Translations under genes and position numbers: made by a program
Shown: positions 13,843 through 25,500 of the stretch, piece after piece
How positions within the stretch are numbered: the stretch's first letter is position 1
Layout of the letters: the number at the start of each line of letters is the position of its first letter
Notes under the pieces: generated by a model
What the model saw: the letters and a program-made list of their open reading frames with translations, nothing else
Databases searched by the model: none
What the model was told of the DNA's origin: nothing
Source: Echinococcus granulosus
Taxonomy: Eukaryota > Platyhelminthes > Cestoda > Cyclophyllidea > Taeniidae
Length of the DNA stretch: 64,000 nucleotides
Assembly (NCBI RefSeq): GCF_000524195.1
Contig: NW_020170386.1
Coordinates: forward strand, 1,078,105 to 1,142,104
Reading direction: 5' to 3'

Positions 13843-14532
13843 AAAAATAGAAGAAAAGTTTTGGTCTACTTGGGCCCTCGTAGGCCCCTTCTCACCCAAA
13901 TACCCACTAAAGTGCGCTAGTCTGCATTTTGGAAGAGGGGCAAATCACCTTGAATTTCATTGTGGTTTTGCCAACACTTAGTCAGTTCTCTCACGTTCCA
14001 TCAAATTCATTTATTTCTTAATATAGCCTTTCATTTACCAATCCTCTCATCTTTTCTTCATTTTTGTTCATGTACCTCTGTACACCTACTCTTTGCACGC
14101 TACTCTCCGTTCTTGAGTGTACAAACATCACGGAGTCGACATTGTTGGTGAGTTTCCTTTTGGTTCCGCCACAGTTGTTTCCCAGTTTTAGGGCTTGGTT
14201 TAAGCTCTTATACTGTTTCCGCCACTAATACTAAACTAAAGATGAGTAAGGCGGCCGTCGCTTTTAAGCCCGGAGAAACACTACAGTAATTATCCAAGCA
14301 CCTGGGCGTCAGGGCAGTGAGTAATGTCTTTACTGAAGAATCTGAACCAGATACACAAGCTCTAAAGTGCTTTGATGGATGCACAAAAATTTAAAGACAT
14401 GGTACCTAACTTAATGCGTCTAAACCCAGGTAAGGATACAGACGGACTAACATTTCAGTGATGAAATGTGTAGGCTAAATGTGAAATTTCAAGAAACATA
14501 GAAGTCTATTCATCCACAAGTGAGAGGTACAG
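13843..14532. other. Spacer between convergent genes
   Basis: This stretch holds the 3' UTR of the F-box/LRR gene (+) and that of the cysteine-rich exon on the other strand. The open frames seen here continue the terminal F-box exon in wrong frames and lack splice sites. Nothing else is recognisable. Confidence 0.5.
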
Positions 14533-15029
14533 TTACTTGCTAAAACTGGCTTGCTCGTCAAAAACATCGCTGAGGGATTCGTTGAACTGCTCCAATATTG
14601 GCCTGTAATAGGCGGGAAACTTCTTCATGCAATTTGCCAACTCTGCGTAACATTGTTCAAACGTCAATTTGGCGCTGAAATCGGAGGAAGGGTCTTCGAG
14701 GCGCATGAACCGATCCATGTTCGCCAAAAATTTGCGGAAGTAGAAGCCACACGAACCCGTCACGTAACTCGCAACACAGGTACAATGCCAATTAAATCTT
14801 CCATCAATAGTCTTAAAGCCAGGCTTCCCAACTTTCTTGTCGATGTCATAATATTCCTCTATGTTTAAGGGGCATTTTGAGTTGGGGCGTAAAAGGCGCA
14901 ACACTTTATGCCGATCAACGCTACCCACCATTACCTGAAGCCGGAGCAGGTCTGCGCGGTGAGAGACGTTGTTTAGCAAAACAACTTGGTTCAGGTCGCG
15001 TGCTATGCTACAAGGGTCGTAAAAATCCT
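14533..15029 (-). CDS. Probable terminal exon of a cysteine-rich protein, family unknown
   Basis: An open frame of about 164 codons runs on the - strand from an acceptor-like GGTCTTAG (exon starts near 15029, phase 0) to a TAA at 14533-14535. It has no good internal ATG start near its beginning, so upstream exons are expected. The product has seven cysteines in short motifs (YDPCSI, NSKCPL, WHCTC, TGSCGFYF, FEQCYAELANCMKKF) and a helical-looking C-terminus. This suggests a disulphide-rich extracellular protein, but I do not recognise the family. It lies between two + strand genes, so its upstream exons would have to lie within or beyond the CNOT3 region. A hydrophobic stretch at about 15280-15345 (-) ending at a GTGAGT donor could be a signal-peptide exon, but it has no in-frame ATG. 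Confidence 0.5.
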
Positions 15030-15604
15030 AAGACCTGATAAGAGTCTAAAAACAAAGGCTCAAGTTGATTAAAGATTGGCCGGTGCAAAGTACATAATAC
15101 AATTCAGGAAACTGAGTGACAGTGCGTTTCAGTACTAGCAGTGCAAATATTGTGCAGAAGTGGTGTTGGGTTTGTTCAATAATAAAGACATCGGAAATGG
15201 TAATCTCTAGAAGAATTATTCATATTCCTAAGAAAAATAGAATGGTAATAAACTGCACATTGAAAACTCACCAATAAGGCAGGACAAAGAAAACGTTGAG
15301 CGAAATTACCGCAGTAGACACTTGTAAAGCAGCAACGCAGTTGTTTAATTAAAAAAGATATTAATTTTTTAACCTAGTTTATTCCATTTTCACGTGCGCA
15401 TTGCATATTTTCTTATATGTGCCAAGAACTTTGTGACAAATCGATTTGTGTCGGAACAACTGTAACAAACGGCATTGATGGAATCGCTCAGCTCTTTGAA
15501 TTTAAAAAGAAACGCAAACTTCTAAATTACATTTTTAATACCATGCTTGTTTTGATTGCTCAGACCAAAGGCGCCTAAGTTGCATTCGTGCGTTCGTCTG
15601 AAAA
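15030..15604. other. AT-rich spacer upstream of CNOT3
   Basis: This stretch holds the CNOT3 5' region on the + strand and presumably intron or 5' sequence of the cysteine-rich - strand exon. No promoter element is clear enough to call. Confidence 0.4.
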
Positions 15605-18578
15605 ATGGCAGATAAGAGGAAACTACAATGTGATATTGACAGAACCCTAAAGCGAGTGCAGGAAGGTCGTGTCGCCTTTCAGGTAAAACAATTTTGTTTG
15701 AATTGAATTTGAAGGTAGCCTGATAGATTTGTTGCGATCTTCTGATTTCACCCACAAATTTTTTTGCGTTGTCAATGTTGTAGCGTTCGGCCCGCAGCAT
15801 CTTTTCACATTGCAAATTCGTCTGTTTTGAAGGCTTTTTTGCTCTTTCTACAAGTCAGTCTTGCTTTATTTAGCCACTAGCATGTTATAGTGCCCTGTTT
15901 ACACGTGATTATTTTTTGATGGTGCAGTGGTTCAATCAATAATTTTCTCAGTCACGATACTTATTTGCCTTTTTTTTGAAATCATCAGCTCCCTTATCAT
16001 GCACTTTGGTGATAATTTGGGGTTTTTTCTAACTTGCCAGGAAATCCTTGATAAATTTGAAGGTTCTAATAATCAAACCCAGAAGGAGAAGTTCGAGGCT
16101 GACTTGAAGAAGGAAATTAAAAGACTTCAGCGATTCCGGGATCAAATCAAGACTTGGCACACATGTAACGACATAAAGGATAAGCGACCACTGTTGGAAG
16201 CCCGAAAATTAATCGAAATGGATATGGAAAGGTTCAAAGTCATCGAAAAGGAAACGAAAACTAAAGCTTATTCGAAAGAAGGGCTCCTTTCTGCTGATGC
16301 TAAAAAAGACCCATTGCAAAAAGAAAAAGAAGAGCTTGATGAGTGGCTAAAGCAATCAATTTCTGCTTTGCAAACTAAGTCAGAAAGGTACGAGTATGAC
16401 CTAGAAACGTTATCCACTACGGGTAAAAAGAAACGTGTTGATAAGGAGAAAGCAGCCCTTTTGGAGGAGAAAAAGCAAAAGCTGGAGTTTTGTGCGTATC
16501 ACATCGAAAAGCTTGAAACGGTCATGCGGCATTTAGACAACGAACGTCTTGATTGTTCAAAAGTTCGGTCGCTAAAGGATCCTATTGAATATGTCATTGA
16601 ATCAATCGATGATGTTAGCATGGAGGATTATCGGTCCTTGTACGAGGATATGCATTTGGAAGATATAGGAGATGGTTCGGTCGTGACGCCAAATGCTTTG
16701 GTTGCACCGGGATTTCTCGATTACGATTTAAATTCTCCAGTCGCTCTTTCGACCGCCACAAAAGCTGGAAATGACGACGATCCAACACTATTTAGCTCTT
16801 CTCTGCCTCCTGGTTCTTCTACTTCCTCGAACGCCTCCTCCCGCGAGCGGCCGAAGACCTCTTTAGAGGAGAAGTGCATATTCAACCCTACTTCCCTGTC
16901 CTCTACTAGCACTCCGGTAAAGGAGAAGAAGGAAAAGAGTGCTAAATCACAGCCTGCTTCTGCATCCGTTAACCAAACGCTCCCTTCTTCCTTCCACTTG
17001 CCTGGGTCTTCCACTGCCACACCTTCATCGAATAAGAAATCTTTTGCAGGTGCTGCTGCCAAGCACCAGCAACCTGAAGCCATAAAACCGGAATTTGATC
17101 GACTAACAGTTCCCATTCCCGATTCTGCTCCGATTCATCGTGAAAACTACGCGAAAGTGGCTGGAGATTTAAAAAAGGATAAGTCTAAGAAGGAACTACA
17201 CCAGCAATATGAATTTGATCCCAAAACTGTCATCTCCTCTTCGTCTGCGACTCCTACTAAAAATGAAAAACGGAAGGTCGAAGAAGCCAAGGAGAGGGCC
17301 CAAAGTAGCGATTCTGCTGTTTCGATAATCAAGCTTCCATCTCCCACTCATACACCATCTGTTGCTGTGGATGTGGTGTCTGTTTCCGTTGCACCGCCTT
17401 TGACTTCAGTCTCACTTAATTCGGTCACTTCTAAGTCCTCCGCATCTACCTCTCAAGCTTTGACTACTGCTAATGTTGCCCCAGCTATGAGTAAACTGCA
17501 GCAGGAGCAGCGACCTTCCCCTGCTCCTTTCGTTCTCGTCCATCCCCGTGATGCTTTAGCACCTTTTCGTAATCAACATCTGGATAAGCAGCGTACGCTT
17601 CCCCCAGAGGTTAGGCATCTTAACGTACCTTATTTTTTATTCTGGGAAAGTCATAGCCACAATTCCGTATATTATCGTAACTTACTAAGGATATTTCATT
17701 GCCTTTATTACCAGTAAAAACTGGATTTAGGCACTGTCAATCTTGATCCATTTCAGTAGTGCTTAGTTTCTTATTTGGCGCATATGTAATTGTTTGCACG
17801 TTTTTTTTTCGTAAATTTCTTATCCTAAGTTTACTTTTTTAATGCTGCCTTCAGAAGGGCTTTAAAAACGTATATCGTGGGTACCCATTTTCCCATTATG
17901 ATTGTTTGGCTGGTTATGAAAAGCCTTTGCAAAACCCTTTTTTTGGAGTTTAAAATCGAATAAAACCGGGCGGTGATTAGTTATCAAATCCAATTGATGC
18001 AGATCGCAAGTGGCTTTGCCACTTGTGCGACGTCGTTGCAGGTCTTATTAAAAGCCTAACTTATCTGACTTCATGAACCGTTTTGAGTTAAGAAAGATGC
18101 TTGTTTTTCATCTAACATCAATAATTTTTTTATCAATGTGGTTTTACAGCTTCGAGCTCAGTTGCAAGCGCTAGAGATTGCCTTCCGACGTTCGCCTCTG
18201 CCCACCGACATTTTTAAATCGCGTATGCTCGTCACGAAGCGGCCAATAAATGTGCCCAGCTTTTTTCCGCTGGAGCCATTCAAGGGGCACGACCTGGAAG
18301 AGTACTACATGAAGATGGACGCACAGACACTCTTCTTCATTTTCTACTATTTCGAGGGCACAAGAGCCCAATACTTTGCGGCAAAGGCGCTCAAGCGCAT
18401 GTCATGGCGCTTTCACACCAAATATATGTACTGGTTCCAGCGTAACGAAGAGCCTAAACAAATCACCGAAGAGTTTGAATCGGGTGCCTACGTATTCTAC
18501 GATTTCGAAACCATGAGCCAGCGGAAGAAGGACGAGTTTGTTTTCCTCTATAGCTTTCTTGAGGACAATGATTTATAG
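15605..18578 (+). CDS. CNOT3: CCR4-NOT transcription complex subunit 3
   Basis: CNOT3 is a scaffold subunit of the CCR4-NOT deadenylase, which shortens mRNA poly(A) tails. Three coding exons are read: 15605-15682 (starts MADKRKLQCDIDRTLKRVQ), 16041 to about 17609, and 18150-18578 (TAG), about 691 residues against roughly 750 in human. The N-terminal Not3 coiled-coil domain (about residues 1-230) is strongly conserved, with DQIKTW, RKLIE, METERFKV-like DMERFKVIE and ETKTKAYSKEGL. A low-complexity serine/proline/threonine-rich middle follows (about 250-540). The C-terminal NOT2/3/5 box holds TLFFIFYYFEGTRAQYFAAK, SWRFHTKYMYWFQR and a terminal FLEDNDL. Phases fit (0/0). The donor of exon 2 is uncertain: GAG|GTTAGG after 17609 and AAC|GTACCT after 17624 are both in phase 0. 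Past the donor the frame runs on to a stop at 17717, which I take as read-through. Confidence 0.95.
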
Positions 18579-21500
18579 ATTGCGCACTCTCTGGGGCGCT
18601 TTTTAATCTACTTATACATATGTCTGCTATGTCAGGTTTAAGTCTTTACATATTAGTACTGACTGTGTTTAACAGTGTACAGATCCTGGGCGTGTTTTTC
18701 CTCGGAACCACTCTCAGTTGTAATTTTACAATTTTTCAAAATGTCTTTCTTTTGTAGCAGTGAACTATAAAATGTACGTACACATGCCCTTATTTACTTC
18801 GGCTTGTGGTGGTAGTGCTAATCGTTTCTTCTATTCAAAGCTCGGACTTAGGTCGATCATAGGCATATGTTCTCGATACTTGAAATGATTGTGATTCTTC
18901 GTTTCCAAACGCTCCATCATATATCTGTTTATCGTAGCCTCGCCGCTTTCGTATCGTGCTCCATCAAAGTACTCGAAGTTACTTCAAGTATATGCGTTTT
19001 TAGAACAAATTTTAACAAATTGGACGCAGTGCGAGATGTGTGGTTTCGTGGGTTTTGAATGTGCCTTCACCTAAGAGGGCTAGGGGATGGTGTCGGGGGT
19101 TAGTAGTCTTATAATATATTACATTGCTTTTGTTTTCCCCATGACACGAATGGACCTTTGTCATGTGGGAGTTTTAGGCTTAAGGTGTACGAATATCATT
19201 TGGATGATAGTCTTGGATCTTGTTGACAGCGGAGGTGAGAAGGTACAATCCTTGGAACGCCTTTACAGCCAGTTCGCAGACAACCATACTGCTGACGATC
19301 AAAGTGAATTTGAAAACCAGTTTTGATGGTGCAGAGTGCATAAGTTTGTCAAAGTAGCCAAACGGTGGACTCAAGGTGATGGTGTTTTTTCGCTTACCTG
19401 ACGTAATCGCGGCACATGTGGTTACTTTTATGCGTCCCTAGTTGAAAGTCCTACGGCTTATTTGCATATTCTGAAGGTATTTGGAAAAGTAGGTTTTATG
19501 GAATACTTCCAAGCTTTTTCATGACATACGACTTGTTCGTCATCCATTCGCTTTCGTATCTGGAAACTTCAATTAAATAGTTGTGCAAGATCACTGAAAT
19601 CTCCCTCAAGCAAAGGTGGATCTCCAGGTTTAATGCCGTTGACATTTACCTTTTTTAATAAATCAGGAACTTAATAGCGGACTCGAAGTTCAGCGTTATT
19701 ATTCCAAAAATGATTATCAATTGTTAACTGCATTACCAAACGGCAGAAAATTTGTTGCTCTATTCGGAATTATAGAATAATTGTATGCAATATTAATATT
19801 TTAGGCATTATTTAAAAAGAGTAACTATTGTTACAGTATTTACTGATAATACTGTCCCAGCATTCGCAGAAGCTAAGAGTGACGCGTAGGCTTTTGTTAA
19901 ACAACGAAATGCCAACGAAAGCGCACGCGGGAGTCAATACCGAATCCAGCCTTGTGAAGTCACTCTATTGAGTGGCGCAGTAATGAACAGTGGTCTTCAT
20001 ACCTACTGCTCTCTTTGTAATAACCTGATCAGCTTTAAGAACTACCAAGACTCTGAATGCTTGCAATGCTTTCTGCAAATAGGACAGGACTGGATGATCC
20101 AACAAAGTGTAAGATGGACCGCCACCATCAGTCTTCTCGCTGTGATGGAAAAACCACCTTGTATTAATTTTTCCTACTCTGCAGATAGTTTTGAAGTATT
20201 TGATTTTTTACAATCATGGGAAGAGTCGAGGACGACACCAAGGGAATATGAAGCTCGGGAGGAGCAAGGTGTTTTTTTTGAAGCATATGCTTGCGCACCC
20301 TCAACCTCATCGCACCTTCATGGGGGGTAAAGGAACTGTTCCATTGCTTTTTGGAACGGCTTGAGCGCTGCGGTTGCACCTGCGCTTTGAGATTGACGAA
20401 GCAGCTCATTTCTCGTACCGTTTTAAATCTACCAATTTTATGAATTATGAACACGTAATTAGGTTAAGAATGCATGATAAGTGTCGCATCGGCATTCAAA
20501 TACACTGATTACAGTGCAAATGGCACACAGATGTCAAAAGGCAGTGTTCCGTATCTTGGTCATTGAGCACTTACAATTGTGATGCATTGGTAGTTTGTTT
20601 AATGTTGTGTTTGATTACATGGGCACTTAAGTCTCTGCAAATTGTGCTTCTTTTGGCATGCTAGCAGCTTCAGCGCTTCTGGGAGACTCAGAGCGCTGCA
20701 CAATATCTAAATGGCAAATTTGCTAAATTCAGTATATTTGGATGGAAATTCTTGTATAAATCTTTGGAGGGGTAAAGGCGAAATGCCTTTTTCCGGGAAG
20801 CGCGTTGATAACATTGCAATGCATGCTCGTTAAAATATGCCCTTTAAGTGGCAAACGGTCAAACTACAATAACCCCAAGCGGAGCTGATGCCACCGGTTC
20901 CCCGGGAGAAGACGAAAACTCATGCTCTATAGATCTCTTATGCTTTATTAAATTCCAATTCTGCAAGATAGAGATTACCTTTGAATAGCCACTCCTTTAG
21001 ATACAAGAGTCTGAAACCTGAGGCGGAAAGAGGGAACAGTGAAGGATTACCTTTGAGTAGCCACTCCTTTAGATACAAGAGTCTGAAATCTGAGGCGGAA
21101 AGAGGGAACAGTGAAGGCACCACGATACACGGTCAAAATGTGTGAAGGACCATACCTCGAAAATCATGCATTATATTTTACCCAATCTACACATTTAATT
21201 TAACTGCTAATTTTTAAACTCTTCTTCCGATTGCTGCAACAGTACCTAAAATCATCTATGAGGTGTAAAAGCATTCATTTTGTGACTTTGAACGGCCCAC
21301 AGCTTTCGCCGCTAGACTTTCGATGTAATCACCACTTTATTGAACGAGAGAAATCAAAATTTACCCCTTATTAATATCACCTTAATGGTCTATTGGCGTG
21401 TGACGTTCTGGAAACTGGCAGGTTGTTATTTTAATAAACCTCTAATTACTTCCGCGATTTTGAATTCATACAAAGCTTTAGACTATCGGCCTGACCTTCA

Positions 21501-21594
21501 ACTAACGATCATTTCCAGTTTCGATTTCATTTCTAGGTCAGTCGCTCAGCTGATTGTTTGGTTTCGATTTTGCCCTCAGGTCTCTGGATTCGAA
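18579..21594. other. Intergenic, CNOT3 to UBE2H
   Basis: This stretch contains the CNOT3 3' UTR and the UBE2H promoter region. A 120-codon open frame at 19968-20330 (+) has four cysteines near its start (TYCSLCNN, SECLQC), but it lacks splice support and I do not recognise it; I leave it uncalled. The only structured element is the 72-bp tandem duplication at 20973-21116. Confidence 0.4.
20973..21116. repeat. Two-copy 72-bp tandem repeat
   Basis: The 72-bp unit beginning GATTACCTTTGA at 20973 is repeated immediately at 21045, with about two differences (GAATAG/GAGTAG and AACCTG/AATCTG). The unit is a multiple of three. On the - strand the array lies in a 61-codon open frame (20938-21123) and encodes two 24-residue repeats containing SLFPLSAS and FRLLYLKEWL. 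High identity between copies means the duplication is recent or maintained. Whether it is expressed is unknown. Confidence 0.9.
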
Positions 21595-22570
21595 ATGTCT
21601 TCGCCGGGTCCAGGAAAAAAGCGAATGGATACTGATGTCGTTAAATTGTACGTTGCTGAGGTTATCCTTGGATGTTCAAATCAGAAATTCTCAGTTATGT
21701 ATTTTGTTACCTTTGTCGGTTATTGTTTTATCGCTGCGGCTTTCTGTCCCAGAATCGAAAGTAAGTATGAAGTCACTGTCCTCGGTGGGCTCAATGAACT
21801 GATGGTGAAGTTTAATGGTCCTCCTGAAAGTAATGTGCAATTTTTCCCCTAATACTTTTTCAATCATAGCACCCTATGAAGGTGGAATATGGAAAGTCCG
21901 GGTTGAGCTTCCGGAACGATATCCTTTCAAGTCACCCTCTATAGGGTTCATGAATAAAATATTTCATCCAAATATTGATGAAGCGTATGTTTAGTATTAT
22001 CAAAACCTCCTGCATCCCATTACGTTTAGGTCTGGGACTGTTTGCTTGGATGTAATTAACCAGCAGTGGTCGGCTGTTTACGGTAAGGCTTCATTTTTTT
22101 ATTCGTAGATCTTACTAATATTTTTGAATCTTTTCTGCCTCAACTCTTGGCCTATCCGAACCCTACGGATCCTCTAAATAGTGATGCTGCTTCACTTTTT
22201 ATGTACAAGCCAATGGATTATGTTTCAAAAGTGAAAGGTTTGTTGCATTCCCAAGTCTTAAGTGCATTCCTTCACCTTTATCAATGAACGTATTTGTCTT
22301 TTATGATATTTTCTTTGGTGAAAGTTTTCCCATCTTATCATCTTGGATTCCACATTACTGTTTTATGAAACGCGTTTGATTGATTATCTTGTGTGAATAT
22401 TTCGTCTTCCAGTCATTTACTTCCCGATTCTGTTCACCTCAGAGTATGTTCAGCGCTTTGCAACTGAGGAGGCTCTGAAAGCCGAGGAAGGTGGAGCAGA
22501 ATCAAGTTCAGACGATGAGAGTTCAATGTCAGATTATTCCGAAGACGAGGCTCGAGATATGGAGCTCTAG
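21595..22570 (+). CDS. UBE2H: Ubiquitin-conjugating enzyme E2 H
   Basis: UBE2H is a cytoplasmic/nuclear E2 that accepts ubiquitin from E1 on its active-site cysteine; it works with the CTLH/GID E3 ligase. Six exons join in perfect phase: 21595-21647, 21753-21829, 21870-21984, 22030-22082, 22109-22237 and 22443-22570 (TAG). The product has 184 residues against 183 in human. It starts [18 protein letters not shown] and carries [13 protein letters not shown], the E2 core motif [20 protein letters not shown], catalytic cysteine about 87 in [13 protein letters not shown], then [20 protein letters not shown]. The acidic C-terminal tail has [16 protein letters not shown], nearly identical to human. 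Introns are 105, 40, 45, 26 and 205 nt; all are GT-AG. The start is fixed by homology. Confidence 0.97.
22083..22108 (+). other. UBE2H: 26-nt intron 4 of UBE2H
   Basis: This intron starts GTAAGG and ends TTCGTAG, with a T-rich centre. Removing exactly 26 nt joins TAC G and AT CTT to give the conserved [10 protein letters not shown]. If retained, the frame meets a TAG that is part of the 3' splice site, so the intron must be spliced for a functional product. Confidence 0.85.
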
Positions 22571-25500
22571 CCTATCGATTATGTGGTTTCACAAGTTACT
22601 TATATTCTTTCATTTAACATGTAGACCCCTTCACCCTATTTATTTACTACTGGCTGTTGTTTCGTATTTGCATTCTCCAAGTGTACATTGACCCTTGCTT
22701 CCTCTTGCCTTTCATTCTCCCCTACCCAATAATATTTATTTCGAAGTGGCCTCGAAGGTAGTTGTTTTACCAACTTTCAGCTCACCAATGCTTCTGCTCT
22801 CCTTTTCTCAGTCTTAGAAACCCGACTCGCGTAAGTCGAGAGATGATCATGCTTACGGTCTCACAGGCGGTATTCACGAGTTCTACCTCTCATCATCGTC
22901 CACTGATCGTGAGCTTCTTGTTCACGTGCCTGGGGGGGTCGTGGTTTTTTTCTTAAGAATACTAATACATGGTCTTTAAACATTAAATGGTCGTCTGTGA
23001 TGCTGTGTGCTTACGTGCTCCTCGTCACGCCGGTTTTGTTTACTGCTTTGAAAACACTGATGGGGCTGGTTTTAAAATCCTTTGATACGACTAACATCTG
23101 GTCGCTGTTGCGTGTTCAGATAGACCAAAGTGGTCGCAATGTTTGCCTTTAACTTTTAACGGCAAAAGTGGTCCGATTTCCTTCCAAAAGTGGTGAGTAC
23201 ATGATCTGGTAGTCTGGAATTCCAATGAATGGGTCCTTTTAGTGAAGCAGATTGATGCGTTTTCTGGATGTCTGACGCGCAAGTGCATTCATGGGGTGTG
23301 CGGTGGCTGTGAAGATGTTGATGGACAAGAAATCGGAAATATTCAGAATCGGTGATATAGCTGTATGAATTAAGGTAATACGAGCCGCCTACACGAAGTC
23401 AGTTCAATAGCTGGCACAGTGAAAATGACACTTCCCAGAAAGCTTGGTGTTTCAGATGTGATGAAAAGTTAACCTCACATTGCCTACATCGTGACCCCCT
23501 GATAAAATGGCGTCCAAACCATCTACCCAATAATTACAGAAATAAAGTTGCGTAATTTTTTGGCCGCAAATCGCTTCAGACCCATGCCTAGTAATGTATT
23601 TTAATTTGCAAAGTAGACCACTGGTTTGGTAATCCAGCAGAAACCTGCTCAATTGGTTGCACTCCTTTTTGTGCTCAGTCAGTGAATTCACTGTTGTCAT
23701 TACGTGCATGATTCAATATTAAAAATATTTCCGTTTTGTTTTGTCCATGGGCCTCACAATTTTACCCTTGCAGTGAAGAAGCGATTAATGGTAGGATGCT
23801 ATTTGGTTCCCGCGCGGAACATCCAGCTGCCTTGAAAATGCTCACACAAGCACCCGGGTTCGCACAGGCTGTGGCCCTTAAATATGGAGAACGGCGTGCT
23901 AGGAGCACACCAGATTAAGGCGAGGTAATGAAGTTGCCCACAAAAGAAATTGGGCACTTGTTTATTTGGAATGAAATGCTGGGCTAAATGCTTTACGTAG
24001 CATATTTCCTATAGCGTCGCGTTGTCAGCGTCCTGTGGTGACGGTGGTAGTAGTGATGGTTTAAGTTATCAACTTGCGCATATGCGTCCCGCACCCACGT
24101 CGTGTACACCTTTCCCATCTTTGCGTGCGCACATGTGAACATACTTGTTCAAACGCGAAATTGAGGGTCATGTAAACCAAATGGACTGCCGGATCACATT
24201 TGCTTTTGCTACTAATTTCAATCTCGTTGTTGGGCCTGCGACATCGTCATCTCCTCTCCGTCTACGACTACAGCGATAGCAATCAAAATGCAAAAAATGC
24301 CATACAACGTCTCTGTGATTCCCACAAAAACGTTTATTTTCCTCGCCTCAGGGTCCTAGTTTCCCATAAAATAGACCCGCATATTTAGAGGAAAGTGAAT
24401 CATTGGGAGGCTGTGGACAAAGGGCCGCAATCATGTCTGCTTTGTTAACTAAATGGGGTTGATTAGATGTATCCTTATCTAGTGTACGTTTATAAGAGAT
24501 TCGAATTTGAGCTTGCTGGTGGTGCTCAAATTTGCTCGGTTATAATTCTTATTTTCAATCTAAAAAAAATGAAAACATGACAGCAACATAATGTGAACGA
24601 GAGATGACGCAAACTGAAGTTCTTTTGTTTCATTTCTTACTAGTCTTTGGACTTCGAGTGAACTCCAAATCTCTTTTCGTATTGTCCCGAATTAAGAATT
24701 ACCATAAACTACGTTACATACTTGCTTCACTTTTGAAAAGAGTCTAAGCTATAGGAGGGTCACTTTAGTCTTTTCATCATAGTTGCTTAGTTGCACGACT
24801 TCTCATAACTGTGAATCGACTGACATGATCGGTCATTAAGACACCAATCTACCCTATTTTATTTCGTGGAAAGTTAAAGCCTATAGACGCATTTAACTTT
24901 CCTCCAGCTTTATGAGGTTCAGAATGCCTCAGGTGTTCCAGATCCAAGCAACGTTTAACTAATTCGAAAAGTACAAGTTTTTTTTGCGCTTTGACACTTG
25001 CACAAAAGAAGTATTTTCTCCACCCCTTAAAACACTTGTCTTTGCGTGATGAGGTTAAACAGGGCACCGTCCTTCCCACTTTGTCAAAAAAACATCCTAT
25101 CCCCAATTGTGTTAGCTGATGTTTCTGGCTATCCTGCAGGTGCCTTGTGAAATCAGACTCTATTTATTCGTTGATTTGTAATTATGCAGATGAATTCTTG
25201 GGTAGTGCCAAGCGTACTCCACATATTACGCACATAAGGCCTAGGGACCTCGCTTTTACGAGGTTTCAATGCAAAAAACGTTCGTTTGCTCGCATTTGGG
25301 TGAAGTAATCTCAATGAATCAAATATGACTTGTGATTCAAAGCTATTTACTGATTTTTTCTGCTTCTCAAGCTTAAACAAGATATGTAAAGAAGAATGAA
25401 TTTAACTGAGGTTTGGGGCTCAAATTTCCTTTTCTGTCTGGTCATGTGTTATTTTACAAAGTATTTAAGTAAAAATTGATAGCGGTTACACAAGTACTTG

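Noticed and set aside
16721..17116. 131-codon frame on the - strand
   Set aside because: Antisense to the low-complexity middle of CNOT3.
19968..20330. 120-codon frame with CxxC-like pairs
   Set aside because: No splice signals, no recognised domain, average composition; could be real but cannot be supported.
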